Below are positions 6,947 through 12,905 of a DNA stretch of 13,521 bases, piece by piece (position 1 is the first letter of the stretch; each line of letters opens with the position of its first letter). Origin of the DNA: Lysobacteraceae bacterium (lineage in GTDB: Bacteria; Pseudomonadota; Gammaproteobacteria; Xanthomonadales; Xanthomonadaceae). The notes under the pieces are model-generated. The model ran no database searches and was not told the DNA's origin. It saw only the letters and a list, made by a program, of their open reading frames with translations. Where the stretch lies: NCBI GenBank assembly GCA_028293685.1, contig JAQGOI010000260.1:1-13521 (forward strand). Direction: 5' to 3'. The translations under genes were made by a program, and so were the position numbers.

Positions 6947-7303
6947 TCAAAACCCGCCCAGTGAAGGCTCATCTCCATGCGGCAAGGGGGTGATACCCGT
7001 CCTGGCGAGAGGTCCGCTGAAGCTTACCAGCCGGTCGCCGCGCAGGATGAGCCGGCCGACATGGCGGTCGCTGCCATCGTGGGAATACTCGAACCGGAAG
7101 CTGCGTTCGAATCCCAGCCGCCCATCCTCTCCGCGCTGAAGGCGCAAACCGCTGGCGTGGACGGTTTCGTCCAGCCACTGCACCCCGGCGACCCGGCAGG
7201 CGTCGCGCCCCACCTGTTCGGCGCGCTCTGCCGCCGCCCGAGCTGCGCTCCACGCGGCAAAGCCGGCCGCCAGCAGGGCCATCAGGATCAACAGGGTCGG
7301 CAT
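6947..7303 (-). CDS. DUF3301-type small membrane-anchored protein
   Basis: The 118-residue protein has an N-terminal membrane helix (PTLLILMALLAAGFAAWSAA) and then a short soluble region. That region has the sequence pattern of the DUF3301 family: CRVAGVQWLDETVHASGLRLQRGEDG, then an RSFRFEYSHDGSDRHVGRLILRGDRL core. I make this assignment by recall of the family. Function is unknown. The positively charged segment after the helix suggests the soluble part faces the cytoplasm, but this is inference. The ATG at 7303 has no clear ribosome-binding site. The gene converges on sspB and diverges from the FHA-domain gene, with about 100 nt between the two starts. Confidence 0.75.
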   Translation of the reverse strand: MPTLLILMALLAAGFAAWSAARAAAERAEQVGRDACRVAGVQWLDETVHASGLRLQRGEDGRLGFERSFRFEYSHDGSDRHVGRLILRGDRLVSFSGPLARTGITPLPHGDEPSLGGF

Positions 7304-7364
7304 GCAGCCATGCTGCAGGGTTCGGCCGTGACCGGCAAGTCGAACGTCGCGCCGGCTTCACGCA

Positions 7365-7370
7365 TACACT
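7365..7370 (+). promoter_or_regulatory. Candidate -10 box of the FHA gene
   Basis: TACACT lies 36 nt before the chosen ATG of the FHA gene and, as at petA, is followed by TCC. I see no good -35 box at the expected distance. The gene's ribosome-binding site is clear: AGGTGA at 7396-7401, 5 nt before the ATG. Confidence 0.3.
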
Positions 7371-7406
7371 TCCACTTTCTGCTTCCTGTCGAGCCAGGTG
7401 ATCCGC

Positions 7407-8186
7407 ATGAAACTCGTCTTCCCCGGTGGTGAGCATCCCCAGGTACTGCTTGGGCCTGGCATCAATCGGATCGGCTCGGATCCACAGGCCAATATCGTCC
7501 TGGACCGCCCCGGCGTCCGCCCGCAACATTGCGAGCTGCACGTGACTGCCCATGGCGTCACCCTGCATGTGCCGCCGGGAACCACGGTCAGCGTCAATGG
7601 CCGCGCGGTGGACGGCTTGATCGCCCTTAGACCCGACGACAATGTCGGGTTCGATCGCGTACTGGCGCGCCTGTCCACGATCGAGTCCGCGTCCTCCATC
7701 CAACCGCGCGAGGGCGGGATGCCGCTCCCGGCCAATGACGATCCGGGTGCCACCGCCATCCGGCCGGTGCTTCCCAGGTTCGTGCTGCGCTGCGTATCCG
7801 GGCAGGCCTTCGGCCGCAGCTATCCGCTGGTTGGCCCCACCGTGGTCGGACGTGCACCGGAGTGCGCGCTGCGGCTCGACGAATCCGGGATGTCGCGCCA
7901 GCATGCCCGACTGGTGCCGACTGGCGACGGGGTCCAGATCGAAGACCTGGGCTCAACCAACGGAAGCTTCGTCAATGGCAAGCGGGTGCAGCGGGGATTT
8001 GCAAAGTCGGGCGACGAAATCGGCTTCGACACGATGCGTTTCCGCGTGATGTCACCAAGCCAGCAGGACGCTCCCCAAGCCGCGTCAAAACCTGCACGGC
8101 CGAAAGTCGGAATGTCGCCCTGGTTGTGGGTCAGCCTCGCAGCGGCGGGCCTTGGTGCCATCTGGATTGCGGCCCTGTTGCGGTAG
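7407..8186 (+). CDS. Tail-anchored protein with two FHA domains
   Basis: FHA domains bind phosphothreonine peptides and organise Ser/Thr-kinase signalling, secretion or division complexes. This 259-residue protein has two. FHA2 (about 125-215) has the conserved residues: GR at 148-149, SRQH at 163-166, and GSTNGSFVNGKRV at 182-194. FHA1 (about 1-90) keeps the fold pattern, but the equivalent positions are GS (23-24) and RPQH (38-41), so it may not bind phosphothreonine. A low-complexity linker follows FHA2, then one hydrophobic segment (about 238-258, WLWVSLAAAGLGAIWIAALL) ending one residue before the stop. That is a tail anchor with both FHA domains in the cytoplasm. The ATG at 7407 was chosen for its AGGTGA site; the GTG at 7398 adds only three residues. 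No kinase or phosphatase gene is visible nearby. Confidence 0.88.
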   Translation: MKLVFPGGEHPQVLLGPGINRIGSDPQANIVLDRPGVRPQHCELHVTAHGVTLHVPPGTTVSVNGRAVDGLIALRPDDNVGFDRVLARLSTIESASSIQPREGGMPLPANDDPGATAIRPVLPRFVLRCVSGQAFGRSYPLVGPTVVGRAPECALRLDESGMSRQHARLVPTGDGVQIEDLGSTNGSFVNGKRVQRGFAKSGDEIGFDTMRFRVMSPSQQDAPQAASKPARPKVGMSPWLWVSLAAAGLGAIWIAALLR

Positions 8187-8206
8187 TCCCGCGGTCGCCG
8201 GTCCAA

Positions 8207-9088
8207 TCAACCGGGCGGCTGACCCAGTTTCATCGACAGGTCGATTGCGCGTACATGCTTGGTCAGGGCGCCGACGGAAATGAAGTCGACGCCGTCCTCG
8301 GCAATCGCGCGCAAGCCAGCCAGATCCACGCCGCCGGATACTTCCAGCGGAATCCTGCGGTTGAACGGTGCGCTCGCGGCAATCCGCACGGCGTCGCGAC
8401 GGGCGGGTGCATCGAAGTCGTCAACGAGGATGCGATCGCAACCCGCGTGCAGGGCTTCGACAAGCTCCTGCAGGGTTTCCACTTCCACGATCAGCGGCAG
8501 CGCCCGATACCGCGTGCGCGCAGCGGCTACTGCGGCGGCGATCGAACCCGCGGCGCGCACGTGGTTTTCCTTCAGCATCACGGCATCGAACAGGCCCATG
8601 CGATGGTTGCAGCCGCCACCGGCGCGCACCGCGTATTTCTGCGCCATGCGCAGTCCGGGGATGGTCTTGCGGGTATCGAGGATGCGGGTTCCGGTCCCTG
8701 CCACAGCAGCAACGTAGGCGGCGGTGGTCGTCGCCGTGCCGCTCAACGTCTGCATGAAATTGAGCGCGGTGCGTTCGGCACTGACCAGGGCGCGCGCACG
8801 TCCGTGCAGGGTTGCCAGCACGGTGCCTGCCGCCACGCGATCGCCTTCGACGACCCGCCATTGGATGTCGACATCCGGATCCAGTGCGCGATGGCATGCG
8901 TCGAACCACGGTCTGCCGCAGACGACGGCGTCCTCCTTGCACAACAGATAGGCGTTGTCCTCACGGTCGGGCAGCAGGGCCGCGGTGACATCGCCGCTGC
9001 CGATGTCCTCAGCCAGGGCTGTCCTGACGTTGTCACGGATCGAAGCTGGATCGGGAACCTGCAGCACCGCCGTCGGCTGCCCGGTCAC
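8207..9088 (-). CDS. nadC: Nicotinate-nucleotide pyrophosphorylase (carboxylating)
   Basis: NadC is the quinolinate phosphoribosyltransferase of de novo NAD synthesis: quinolinate plus PRPP gives nicotinate mononucleotide, CO2 and PPi. With the GTG at 9088 the protein has 293 residues, close to E. coli NadC. Conserved signatures include SGDVTAALLP (31-40), ERTALNFMQTLSG (105-117), DTRKTIPGLR (138-147), NHRMGL (161-166), KENH (173-176), VEVETLQEL (201-209) and VDFISVGALTKH (267-278). The expected substrate-binding basic residues are present at R106, K141, R163 and K173. The GTG start overlaps the TGA of the upstream Trm112-like gene (GTGA), pointing to coupled translation. The same frame is open far upstream, but that part overlaps the Trm112-like gene and looks non-coding. 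The 3' end meets the FHA gene with 20 nt between stops. Confidence 0.95.
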   Translation of the reverse strand: MTGQPTAVLQVPDPASIRDNVRTALAEDIGSGDVTAALLPDREDNAYLLCKEDAVVCGRPWFDACHRALDPDVDIQWRVVEGDRVAAGTVLATLHGRARALVSAERTALNFMQTLSGTATTTAAYVAAVAGTGTRILDTRKTIPGLRMAQKYAVRAGGGCNHRMGLFDAVMLKENHVRAAGSIAAAVAAARTRYRALPLIVEVETLQELVEALHAGCDRILVDDFDAPARRDAVRIAASAPFNRRIPLEVSGGVDLAGLRAIAEDGVDFISVGALTKHVRAIDLSMKLGQPPG

Positions 9089-9354
9089 GCCGCCGGAAAG
9101 TCGGCGATCTGCCCCAGCGCAATGCCATCTTCGACCAGCAGGACGGGAATATCGTCCTCGACGCGATACGCAAGCTTGCGATCGCGTGTCACCAGTGCCT
9201 GTTTGACGGGTTCTCCCTGCGGCGTGCCGTCGACGCGCCGGATGGCGCCCTCCGAAATCGCGCGATTGAGCGCCTGCAGGCCGCGCGCCTCCAGTACCGA
9301 CAGCGACTGCCGCGTGGCCGGACAAGCAAGGATGTCGAGCAGTTTTCGGTCCAT
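9085..9354 (-). CDS. Trm112/YcaR-like small protein lacking zinc cysteines
   Basis: The 89-residue protein starts MDRKLLDILACPATRQSLS and ends in a RKLAYRVEDDIPVLLVEDGI segment, the two conserved ends of the Trm112/UPF0434 (YcaR) family. In typical members the first end has CPxC and the second has more cysteines, together binding zinc. Here only C11 remains, and the middle is about 25 residues longer (GLQALNRAISEGAIRRVDGTPQGEP). It is either a zinc-free branch of the family or a distant relative. Family members activate methyltransferases in eukaryotes and archaea; the bacterial role is not established. The start at 9354 has only a weak ribosome-binding site. The stop overlaps the nadC start by GTGA, so the two are co-translated. 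It diverges from purE with 58 nt between. Confidence 0.8.
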   Translation of the reverse strand: MDRKLLDILACPATRQSLSVLEARGLQALNRAISEGAIRRVDGTPQGEPVKQALVTRDRKLAYRVEDDIPVLLVEDGIALGQIADFPAA

Positions 9355-9382
9355 GAGATACCGGACTCAAGCGGGAGGCCGG

Positions 9383-9388
9383 TAGAAT
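9383..9388 (+). promoter_or_regulatory. Candidate -10 box of purEK
   Basis: TAGAAT lies 24 nt before the purE ATG. Two nucleotides after it is CGTCTTTGCG (9390-9399), a 10-mer also found 4 nt after the petA -10 box (2805-2814). No clear -35 box is seen. The purE ribosome-binding site is AGGGGA at 9402-9407, 5 nt before the ATG. I do not see a convincing PurR operator. Confidence 0.4.
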
Positions 9389-9412
9389 ACGTCTTTGCGA
9401 CAGGGGACCACC

Positions 9413-9916
9413 ATGCCTGCCAATCCGCACAGCCCGCTGGTCGGGATCGTGATGGGCTCACGCTCGGACTGGGACACGATGCAGCATGCCGCCGCGATGC
9501 TGGAAACGCTTGGAGTGGCGCACGAGGTTCGCGTCGTTTCGGCCCATCGCACGCCTGACGTGCTGTTCGAATACGCCGACACGGCGCGCGCGCGCGGCTT
9601 GCTGGCGATCATCGCCGGCGCCGGCGGTGCTGCGCACCTGCCCGGCATGCTCGCCGCCAAGACAACGGTGCCCGTGCTCGGAGTGCCGGTGAACAGCAAG
9701 ACGCTTGGCGGTCTTGATTCGCTGCTGTCGATCGTGCAGATGCCAGCTGGAGTCCCAGTGGCGACGTTTGCGATCGGAAATGCCGGTGCAACCAATGCTG
9801 CCCTGTTCGCGGCGGCGATGCTGGCGGTACATGACGAAGCACTTGCAGCAGCACTGCTGGATTATCGCCAGCGCCGGACAGAAGACGTCAAGGCCAATGA
9901 CGATCCTCGCGTCTGA
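9413..9916 (+). CDS. purE: N5-carboxyaminoimidazole ribonucleotide mutase
   Basis: Class I PurE moves the carboxyl group of N5-CAIR to C4, giving CAIR in de novo purine synthesis; its substrate comes from PurK, encoded next. The ATG at 9413 follows a good AGGGGA site and gives 167 residues, the usual class I size; a TTG at 9395 would add six residues. Active-site motifs are all present: GSRSDWDTM (15-23), SAHRTPD (43-49) with the catalytic H45, [12 protein letters not shown] (68-79), [21 protein letters not shown] (91-111) and [13 protein letters not shown] (121-133). The stop is 27 nt before purK, a standard purEK operon. It diverges from the Trm112-like gene and nadC. Confidence 0.97.
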   Translation: MPANPHSPLVGIVMGSRSDWDTMQHAAAMLETLGVAHEVRVVSAHRTPDVLFEYADTARARGLLAIIAGAGGAAHLPGMLAAKTTVPVLGVPVNSKTLGGLDSLLSIVQMPAGVPVATFAIGNAGATNAALFAAAMLAVHDEALAAALLDYRQRRTEDVKANDDPRV

Positions 9917-9943
9917 CCCGGGCATGGCGGCGAACGAATCGGG

Positions 9944-11086
9944 ATGACCACAGTCGGCATTCTCGGCGGTGGGCAACTGGCCCGCATGCTGGCGCTTTCC
10001 GGCGCACCACTCGGCCTGCGATTCCTGATCATGGACGCGACAGCCGATGCCTGCGCTGGCCATTTCGCGCCCATGGTGGTTGGCGATTACCGCGACGAAC
10101 GCGCCTTGGCGGAATTTGCATCACGCATCGACGTCGCCACGTTCGACTTCGAGAACGTCCCGTCGGAATCGGCACAGTGGCTCAGCGAACGCGTCCCGGT
10201 GTTTCCCAGTCCGCGTGCATTGGCAACGGCACAAGACCGGCTTGCCGAAAAGACGCTGTTCGGCGAGCTTGGCATTCCGGTTCCGCCGTTTGTTGCGATT
10301 ACCTCGCGCGATGATCTCGACGACGCCATCGCCCGGATCGGAACACCGTCGATTCTGAAAACACGACGGCTGGGCTACGACGGCAAAGGCCAGTTCCGCC
10401 TGCGTACGACCGATGATGCCGACGCGGCCTGGAGCGCGCTCGGACCGCAGGCCTCGACCGTCGGACTCATCCTCGAAGGCTTCGTCGCCTTCGAGCGCGA
10501 GTTGTCTGTGGTGGCGATGCGTGGCCGTGATGGTGAATTCCGCGCGTGGCCGCTGACGGAAAACTGGCATGTCGACGGGGTGCTGTCGGCGAGCCTGGCA
10601 CCGGCAACCGTTGATCCGACGCTGGCACGCGTCGCCCATCGATACGCAGAGACACTTGCACATGCACTCGATTACGTCGGGGTATTCGCTCTCGAGCTGT
10701 TCTGCCGTGATGGCGAACTGCTCGCCAACGAACTGGCCCCCCGCGTGCACAACTCTGGCCACTGGACGATCGAAGGCGCGGAAACCTCGCAGTTCCAGAA
10801 CCACCTGCGCGCCGTGCTCGGGTTGCCGCTGGGTGCGACGGATCCCCTGGGCCACGCATGCATGCTCAACTGGATCGGCACCATGCCGGACTCCGATGCC
10901 GTGCTGCGCGAGCCGGGCGGACACTGGCACGACTACGGCAAGGAGCCGCGCACCGGCCGCAAGGTTGGACATGCCACCTTGCGAGCCGACAGTCGTGGCG
11001 AGCTGGCTGAAGCGCTGCTTCGGGTCGGTCGGGCGTTGGGGCGTGAAGGGCAGGTGGCTCCGGTGATTGCTCGCCTGCGCGATTGA
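9944..11086 (+). CDS. purK: N5-carboxyaminoimidazole ribonucleotide synthase
   Basis: PurK is an ATP-grasp enzyme that makes N5-CAIR from AIR, bicarbonate and ATP, the step before PurE. The 380-residue protein starts with the nucleotide-fold motif GILGGGQLARM (5-15). The ATP-grasp domain follows, with LKTRRLGYDGKGQ (138-150), LEGFVAFERELSVV (177-190), and the metal-binding ELFCRDGELLANELAPRVHNSGHWT (251-275, with E251 and E263). A C-terminal PurK domain ends near GRKVGHATL (338-346). The ATG at 9944 fits the family start exactly, but its ribosome-binding site is weak, so translation may depend on purE. The gene is followed by a long stretch without genes that holds the palindromic repeat element. 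Confidence 0.96.
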   Translation: MTTVGILGGGQLARMLALSGAPLGLRFLIMDATADACAGHFAPMVVGDYRDERALAEFASRIDVATFDFENVPSESAQWLSERVPVFPSPRALATAQDRLAEKTLFGELGIPVPPFVAITSRDDLDDAIARIGTPSILKTRRLGYDGKGQFRLRTTDDADAAWSALGPQASTVGLILEGFVAFERELSVVAMRGRDGEFRAWPLTENWHVDGVLSASLAPATVDPTLARVAHRYAETLAHALDYVGVFALELFCRDGELLANELAPRVHNSGHWTIEGAETSQFQNHLRAVLGLPLGATDPLGHACMLNWIGTMPDSDAVLREPGGHWHDYGKEPRTGRKVGHATLRADSRGELAEALLRVGRALGREGQVAPVIARLRD

Positions 11087-11163
11087 GCATCACTTTTTGC
11101 TTCTTCGTCCGCTGGTCATTCTTTAGTCTTCCCCGCTTGGGCGAGGGATCTACGACCGGCTTG
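11087..11163. other. Spacer after purK, nothing recognised
   Basis: This is the first part of the 723-bp gap between the purK and sodB stops. It is T-rich after the purK stop (CACTTTTTGCTTCTTCG) but I see no clear hairpin before it, so I do not call a terminator. No plausible gene is present. The rest of the gap holds the palindromic element and the sodB terminator, annotated separately. Confidence 0.5.
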
Positions 11164-11204
11164 TGCATTGCCTCCGGCGCTTGAAACGCTTTCGCCGTAG
11201 GCGA

Positions 11205-11238
11205 GTTACTTTTCTTTGCGGGGCCAAAGAAAAGTAAC
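11205..11238. repeat. AT-rich 14-bp stem-loop, left copy
   Basis: GTTACTTTTCTTTG (11205-11218) pairs perfectly with CAAAGAAAAGTAAC (11225-11238) around the loop CGGGGC. It belongs to the left unit of the 510-bp element. As RNA, this hairpin followed on the plus strand by CAAAAGAAAGG has no T-tract, so terminator activity for purK is uncertain. Confidence 0.85.
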
Positions 11239-11330
11239 CAAAAGAAAGGCCCTTCCTCGACCAGAGCTAACTTTAGGTCGCCGGATCGATCGACCATTTT
11301 CAGACTCGCCATCCATGGCTCGGCTGAAAA

Positions 11331-11352
11331 CGGCGCACATCCATGTGCGCCG
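11331..11352. repeat. GC-rich 10-bp stem-loop, left copy
   Basis: CGGCGCACAT (11331-11340) pairs perfectly with ATGTGCGCCG (11343-11352) with only CC between them. A smaller GCCAT/ATGGC pair (11308-11319) precedes it. Both are repeated in inverted orientation in the right unit. Confidence 0.8.
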
Positions 11353-11481
11353 CCCTACGGGTCGTCATACGGTGGAGAGCGTCGATCATCTCTAGAGGCA
11401 ACAACAAGCAGCAATGCTTGGCTGCCGTTGTCTGGCCGCTAAAGATGCCCAACAGCCATTCCATTCCGCAGACCCGGAGGG

Positions 11482-11503
11482 CGGCGCGCATGGATGCGCG
11501 CCG
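11482..11503. repeat. GC-rich 10-bp stem-loop, right copy
   Basis: CGGCGCGCAT (11482-11491) pairs with ATGCGCGCCG (11494-11503) with GG between. Compared with the left copy (CGGCGCACAT/ATGTGCGCCG), one base pair of the stem has changed on both sides (A-T to G-C). This is a compensatory change that keeps the stem perfect and suggests the fold itself is maintained or the element moves as a hairpin. Confidence 0.8.
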
Positions 11504-11596
11504 TTTTCCGACCGAGCCATGGATGGCGAGTCGGAAAATCACGACTGCTCGCGCAATTTTGAGTTCGCTCTGTAATGGGAAAGCTGCTTTCTTTTG

Positions 11597-11631
11597 GTTA
11601 CTTTTCTTTGCAGCTCTCAAAGAAAAGTAAC
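11597..11631. repeat. AT-rich 14-bp stem-loop, right copy
   Basis: The same GTTACTTTTCTTTG/CAAAGAAAAGTAAC stem as in the left unit (11597-11610 and 11618-11631), here with the loop CAGCTCT. The stems are identical while the loops differ in length and sequence. Confidence 0.85.
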
Positions 11632-11710
11632 TCGCCTACGGCGAAAGCGTTTCAGCGCCGCAGGCAAATCCGCACCACGCAACGTCCTTGGATCCTCGCC
11701 ACCGCGAGAA

Positions 11711-11736
11711 CGTTCCAGCGCCGTCGGCAAATTCGC
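11711..11736. repeat. Extra partial copy of the element's outer end
   Basis: CGTTCCAGCGCCGTCGGCAA (11711-11730) plus ATTCGC repeats, with four mismatches, the outer end of the right arm (11648-11673: CGTTTCAGCGCCGCAGGCAA plus ATCCGC), 63 nt downstream in the same orientation. A looser inverted version is at the left end, 11164-11187. It looks like the remnant of another element copy or a preferred insertion sequence. Confidence 0.6.
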
Positions 11737-11744
11737 GACAAGTC

Positions 11745-11782
11745 CAAACAACAAAACAAGAAAGGCCGGGTTTCCCCGGCCT
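11745..11782 (-). terminator. Rho-independent terminator of sodB
   Basis: On the minus strand, AGGCCGGG (11782-11775) pairs with CCCGGCCT (11770-11763) around a GAAA tetraloop. The strand then continues T-rich: TTCTTGTTTTGTTGTTT. The hairpin begins 27 nt after the sodB stop. The plus-strand reading lacks a T-tract, so it serves sodB, not purK. Confidence 0.9.
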
Positions 11783-11809
11783 CTCAATTCCAGATCAAAC
11801 AAGCCCGTA

Positions 11810-12397
11810 TCAGCGCATGTTCCCAGCCGCGAACTCCCAATTGACCAGATTCCAGAACGCCTCCACATATTTCGGCCGCGCATTGCGATAGTCGATGTAG
11901 TAGGCGTGTTCCCAGACATCGCAGGTCAAAAGTGCCGTGTCGTCGCCGGTCAACGGGGTGACCGCGTTCGACGTGCTGACCAGGGCGACTCCGCCGTCCG
12001 GCCGCTGGACCAGCCACGCCCAGCCCGAACCGAATGTCTTGACCGCAAGGTCGCTGAACTGCTCCTTGAAGCTCTCGAAACTGCCGAATGCCTTGTTGAT
12101 CGCATCAGCGAGTTTTCCCGACGGCTCCCCGCCAGCCGATGCCGAGGGCGAACGCAGGCAGTTCCAATAGAAGGTGTGGTTCCAGACCTGGGCGGCGTTG
12201 TTGAACATCGCTCCCTGGGCCTTGCGGATGATGTCTTCCAGCGGCAAGGCCTCGAACTCGGTACCCGCGATCATCTTGTTGAGATTGTCGACGTAGGCCT
12301 TGTGGTGTTTGCCGTAATGGAAATCGATGGTTTCCCCGGAAATATGGGGCTCCAGGGCGGTGCGTTCGAAGGGCAGCGGCGGCAGTTCGATGGCCAT
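11810..12397 (-). CDS. sodB: Superoxide dismutase [Fe]
   Basis: A cytoplasmic enzyme that converts superoxide to O2 and H2O2. The ATG at 12397 has AAGGA (12409-12405) 7 nt upstream and gives 195 residues, the Fe-SOD size; the frame runs upstream but without family sequence. Metal ligands are H27 (DFHYGKHH), H74 (VWNHTFYW), D160 and H164 ([11 protein letters not shown]). Q70 in [11 protein letters not shown] is the glutamine position typical of iron-type enzymes, and the GSGWAWLV motif (124-131) is also present, so I call the Fe form, although cambialistic use cannot be excluded. It ends in a strong intrinsic terminator. It diverges from grxD, and an imperfect inverted repeat with two facing -10-like boxes lies between them. 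Confidence 0.96.
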   Translation of the reverse strand: MAIELPPLPFERTALEPHISGETIDFHYGKHHKAYVDNLNKMIAGTEFEALPLEDIIRKAQGAMFNNAAQVWNHTFYWNCLRSPSASAGGEPSGKLADAINKAFGSFESFKEQFSDLAVKTFGSGWAWLVQRPDGGVALVSTSNAVTPLTGDDTALLTCDVWEHAYYIDYRNARPKYVEAFWNLVNWEFAAGNMR

Positions 12398-12489
12398 GGC
12401 CAGGTCCTTTTGCGATGGGAGGGGCGTTGCCAGGACGTTTCGTCGGCCGGCGCAACGGGAGCCAGCGCCAGCCGTCTCGGGTCGAAGGC

Positions 12490-12522
12490 TTACAATGGCG
12501 GCTCTGACTAGAGTGATTCTAA
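12490..12522. promoter_or_regulatory. Facing -10-like boxes between sodB and grxD
   Basis: TTACAAT (12490-12496) and ATTCTAA (12516-12522) form a 7-bp inverted repeat with one mismatch and 19 nt between, enclosing CTCTGACTAGAG (12502-12513). Read outwards, TACAAT is a -10 candidate for grxD (+) and TAGAAT for sodB (-). -35 boxes at standard spacing are not clear. It could be overlapping divergent promoters with an operator between. Confidence 0.35.
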
Positions 12523-12584
12523 CCCCACGTCTCGTTACCGACTCATCAAAGACGGTGGCGGTCGTCCCGCAGGAGAAAGTCGTC

Positions 12585-12905
12585 ATGCCCGTGCTCGAAG
12601 AAATCAGGGCCGAAGTCGAAGCCCATCCCATCGTGTTGTTCATGAAGGGGACCCCGCAATTTCCGATGTGCGGGTTTTCCAGCCGCACCATCCAGGCGCT
12701 GAAGGCAGCCGGTGCAACCGACCTGCATACGGTCAACGTGCTCGAAGAGCCCGAGATCCGCGCCAACCTGCCGCGCTATTCCAACTGGCCGACGTTTCCG
12801 CAGTTGTTCATCAACGGTGAGCTGATCGGCGGTTGCGACATCACCATGGAGTTGTACGAATCCGGTGAGCTCGCCCAGATCATCGCGGACACGCAGAAAG
12901 CGTGA
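12585..12905 (+). CDS. grxD: Monothiol glutaredoxin, Grx4 family
   Basis: Grx4-type glutaredoxins bind a 2Fe-2S cluster with glutathione and deliver it to Fe-S proteins, often together with BolA. The ATG at 12585 follows AGGAGA (12571-12576) with 8 nt spacing and gives 106 residues, a single Grx domain. The CGFS active site is at 29-32 ([14 protein letters not shown]). The upstream KGTPQFP (21-27), the [19 protein letters not shown] segment for glutathione binding, and the family's C-terminal helix are all present. The upstream extension of the frame overlaps the promoter region and is not supported. The last 4 nt overlap the GTG of the SDR-family gene. It diverges from sodB, linking Fe-S supply with superoxide defence. 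Confidence 0.96.
   Translation: MPVLEEIRAEVEAHPIVLFMKGTPQFPMCGFSSRTIQALKAAGATDLHTVNVLEEPEIRANLPRYSNWPTFPQLFINGELIGGCDITMELYESGELAQIIADTQKA

Larger units (their letters stand above)
11164..11673. repeat. 510-bp composite palindromic repeat element
   Basis: Two units of about 190 bp lie in inverted orientation around a 123-bp core (11356-11478). The outer blocks (11164-11250 and 11586-11672) are almost identical after reverse complement, except in the 6-7 nt loop at their centre. The inner blocks (11303-11355 and 11479-11532) also match closely. The ~52-nt stretches between outer and inner blocks are more diverged but still alignable, so the whole is one aging inverted duplication. Each unit holds an AT-rich 14-bp hairpin and a GC-rich hairpin centred on CATCCATG or its complement. 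There is no transposase or credible ORF. Similar GTTACTTTTCTTTG repeats are, by recall, common in Xanthomonadales and some betaproteobacteria. It lies between convergent purK and sodB, and could be a non-autonomous mobile repeat or just a structured spacer. Confidence 0.8.

Noticed and set aside
9089..9430. Extended NadC start at 9430
   Set aside because: The extra 114 codons overlap the Trm112-like gene in another frame and are Arg/Gly-rich with no NadC similarity. The GTG at 9088 fits the family length.
11300..11630. Short frames inside the 510-bp element, possible remnant transposase
   Set aside because: Frames on both strands are products of the inverted repeat itself, low in credible protein sequence, with no transposase motif.
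11164..11673. Insertion sequence or CRISPR array
   Set aside because: No transposase ORF or clear target-site duplication was seen, and the repeats are inverted and unequal in spacing, unlike CRISPR repeats.
11594..12511. Plus-strand open frame (305 codons) across the repeat, terminator and sodB
   Set aside because: It begins inside the palindromic repeat, passes through the sodB terminator and then lies antisense to sodB, so it is not a gene.
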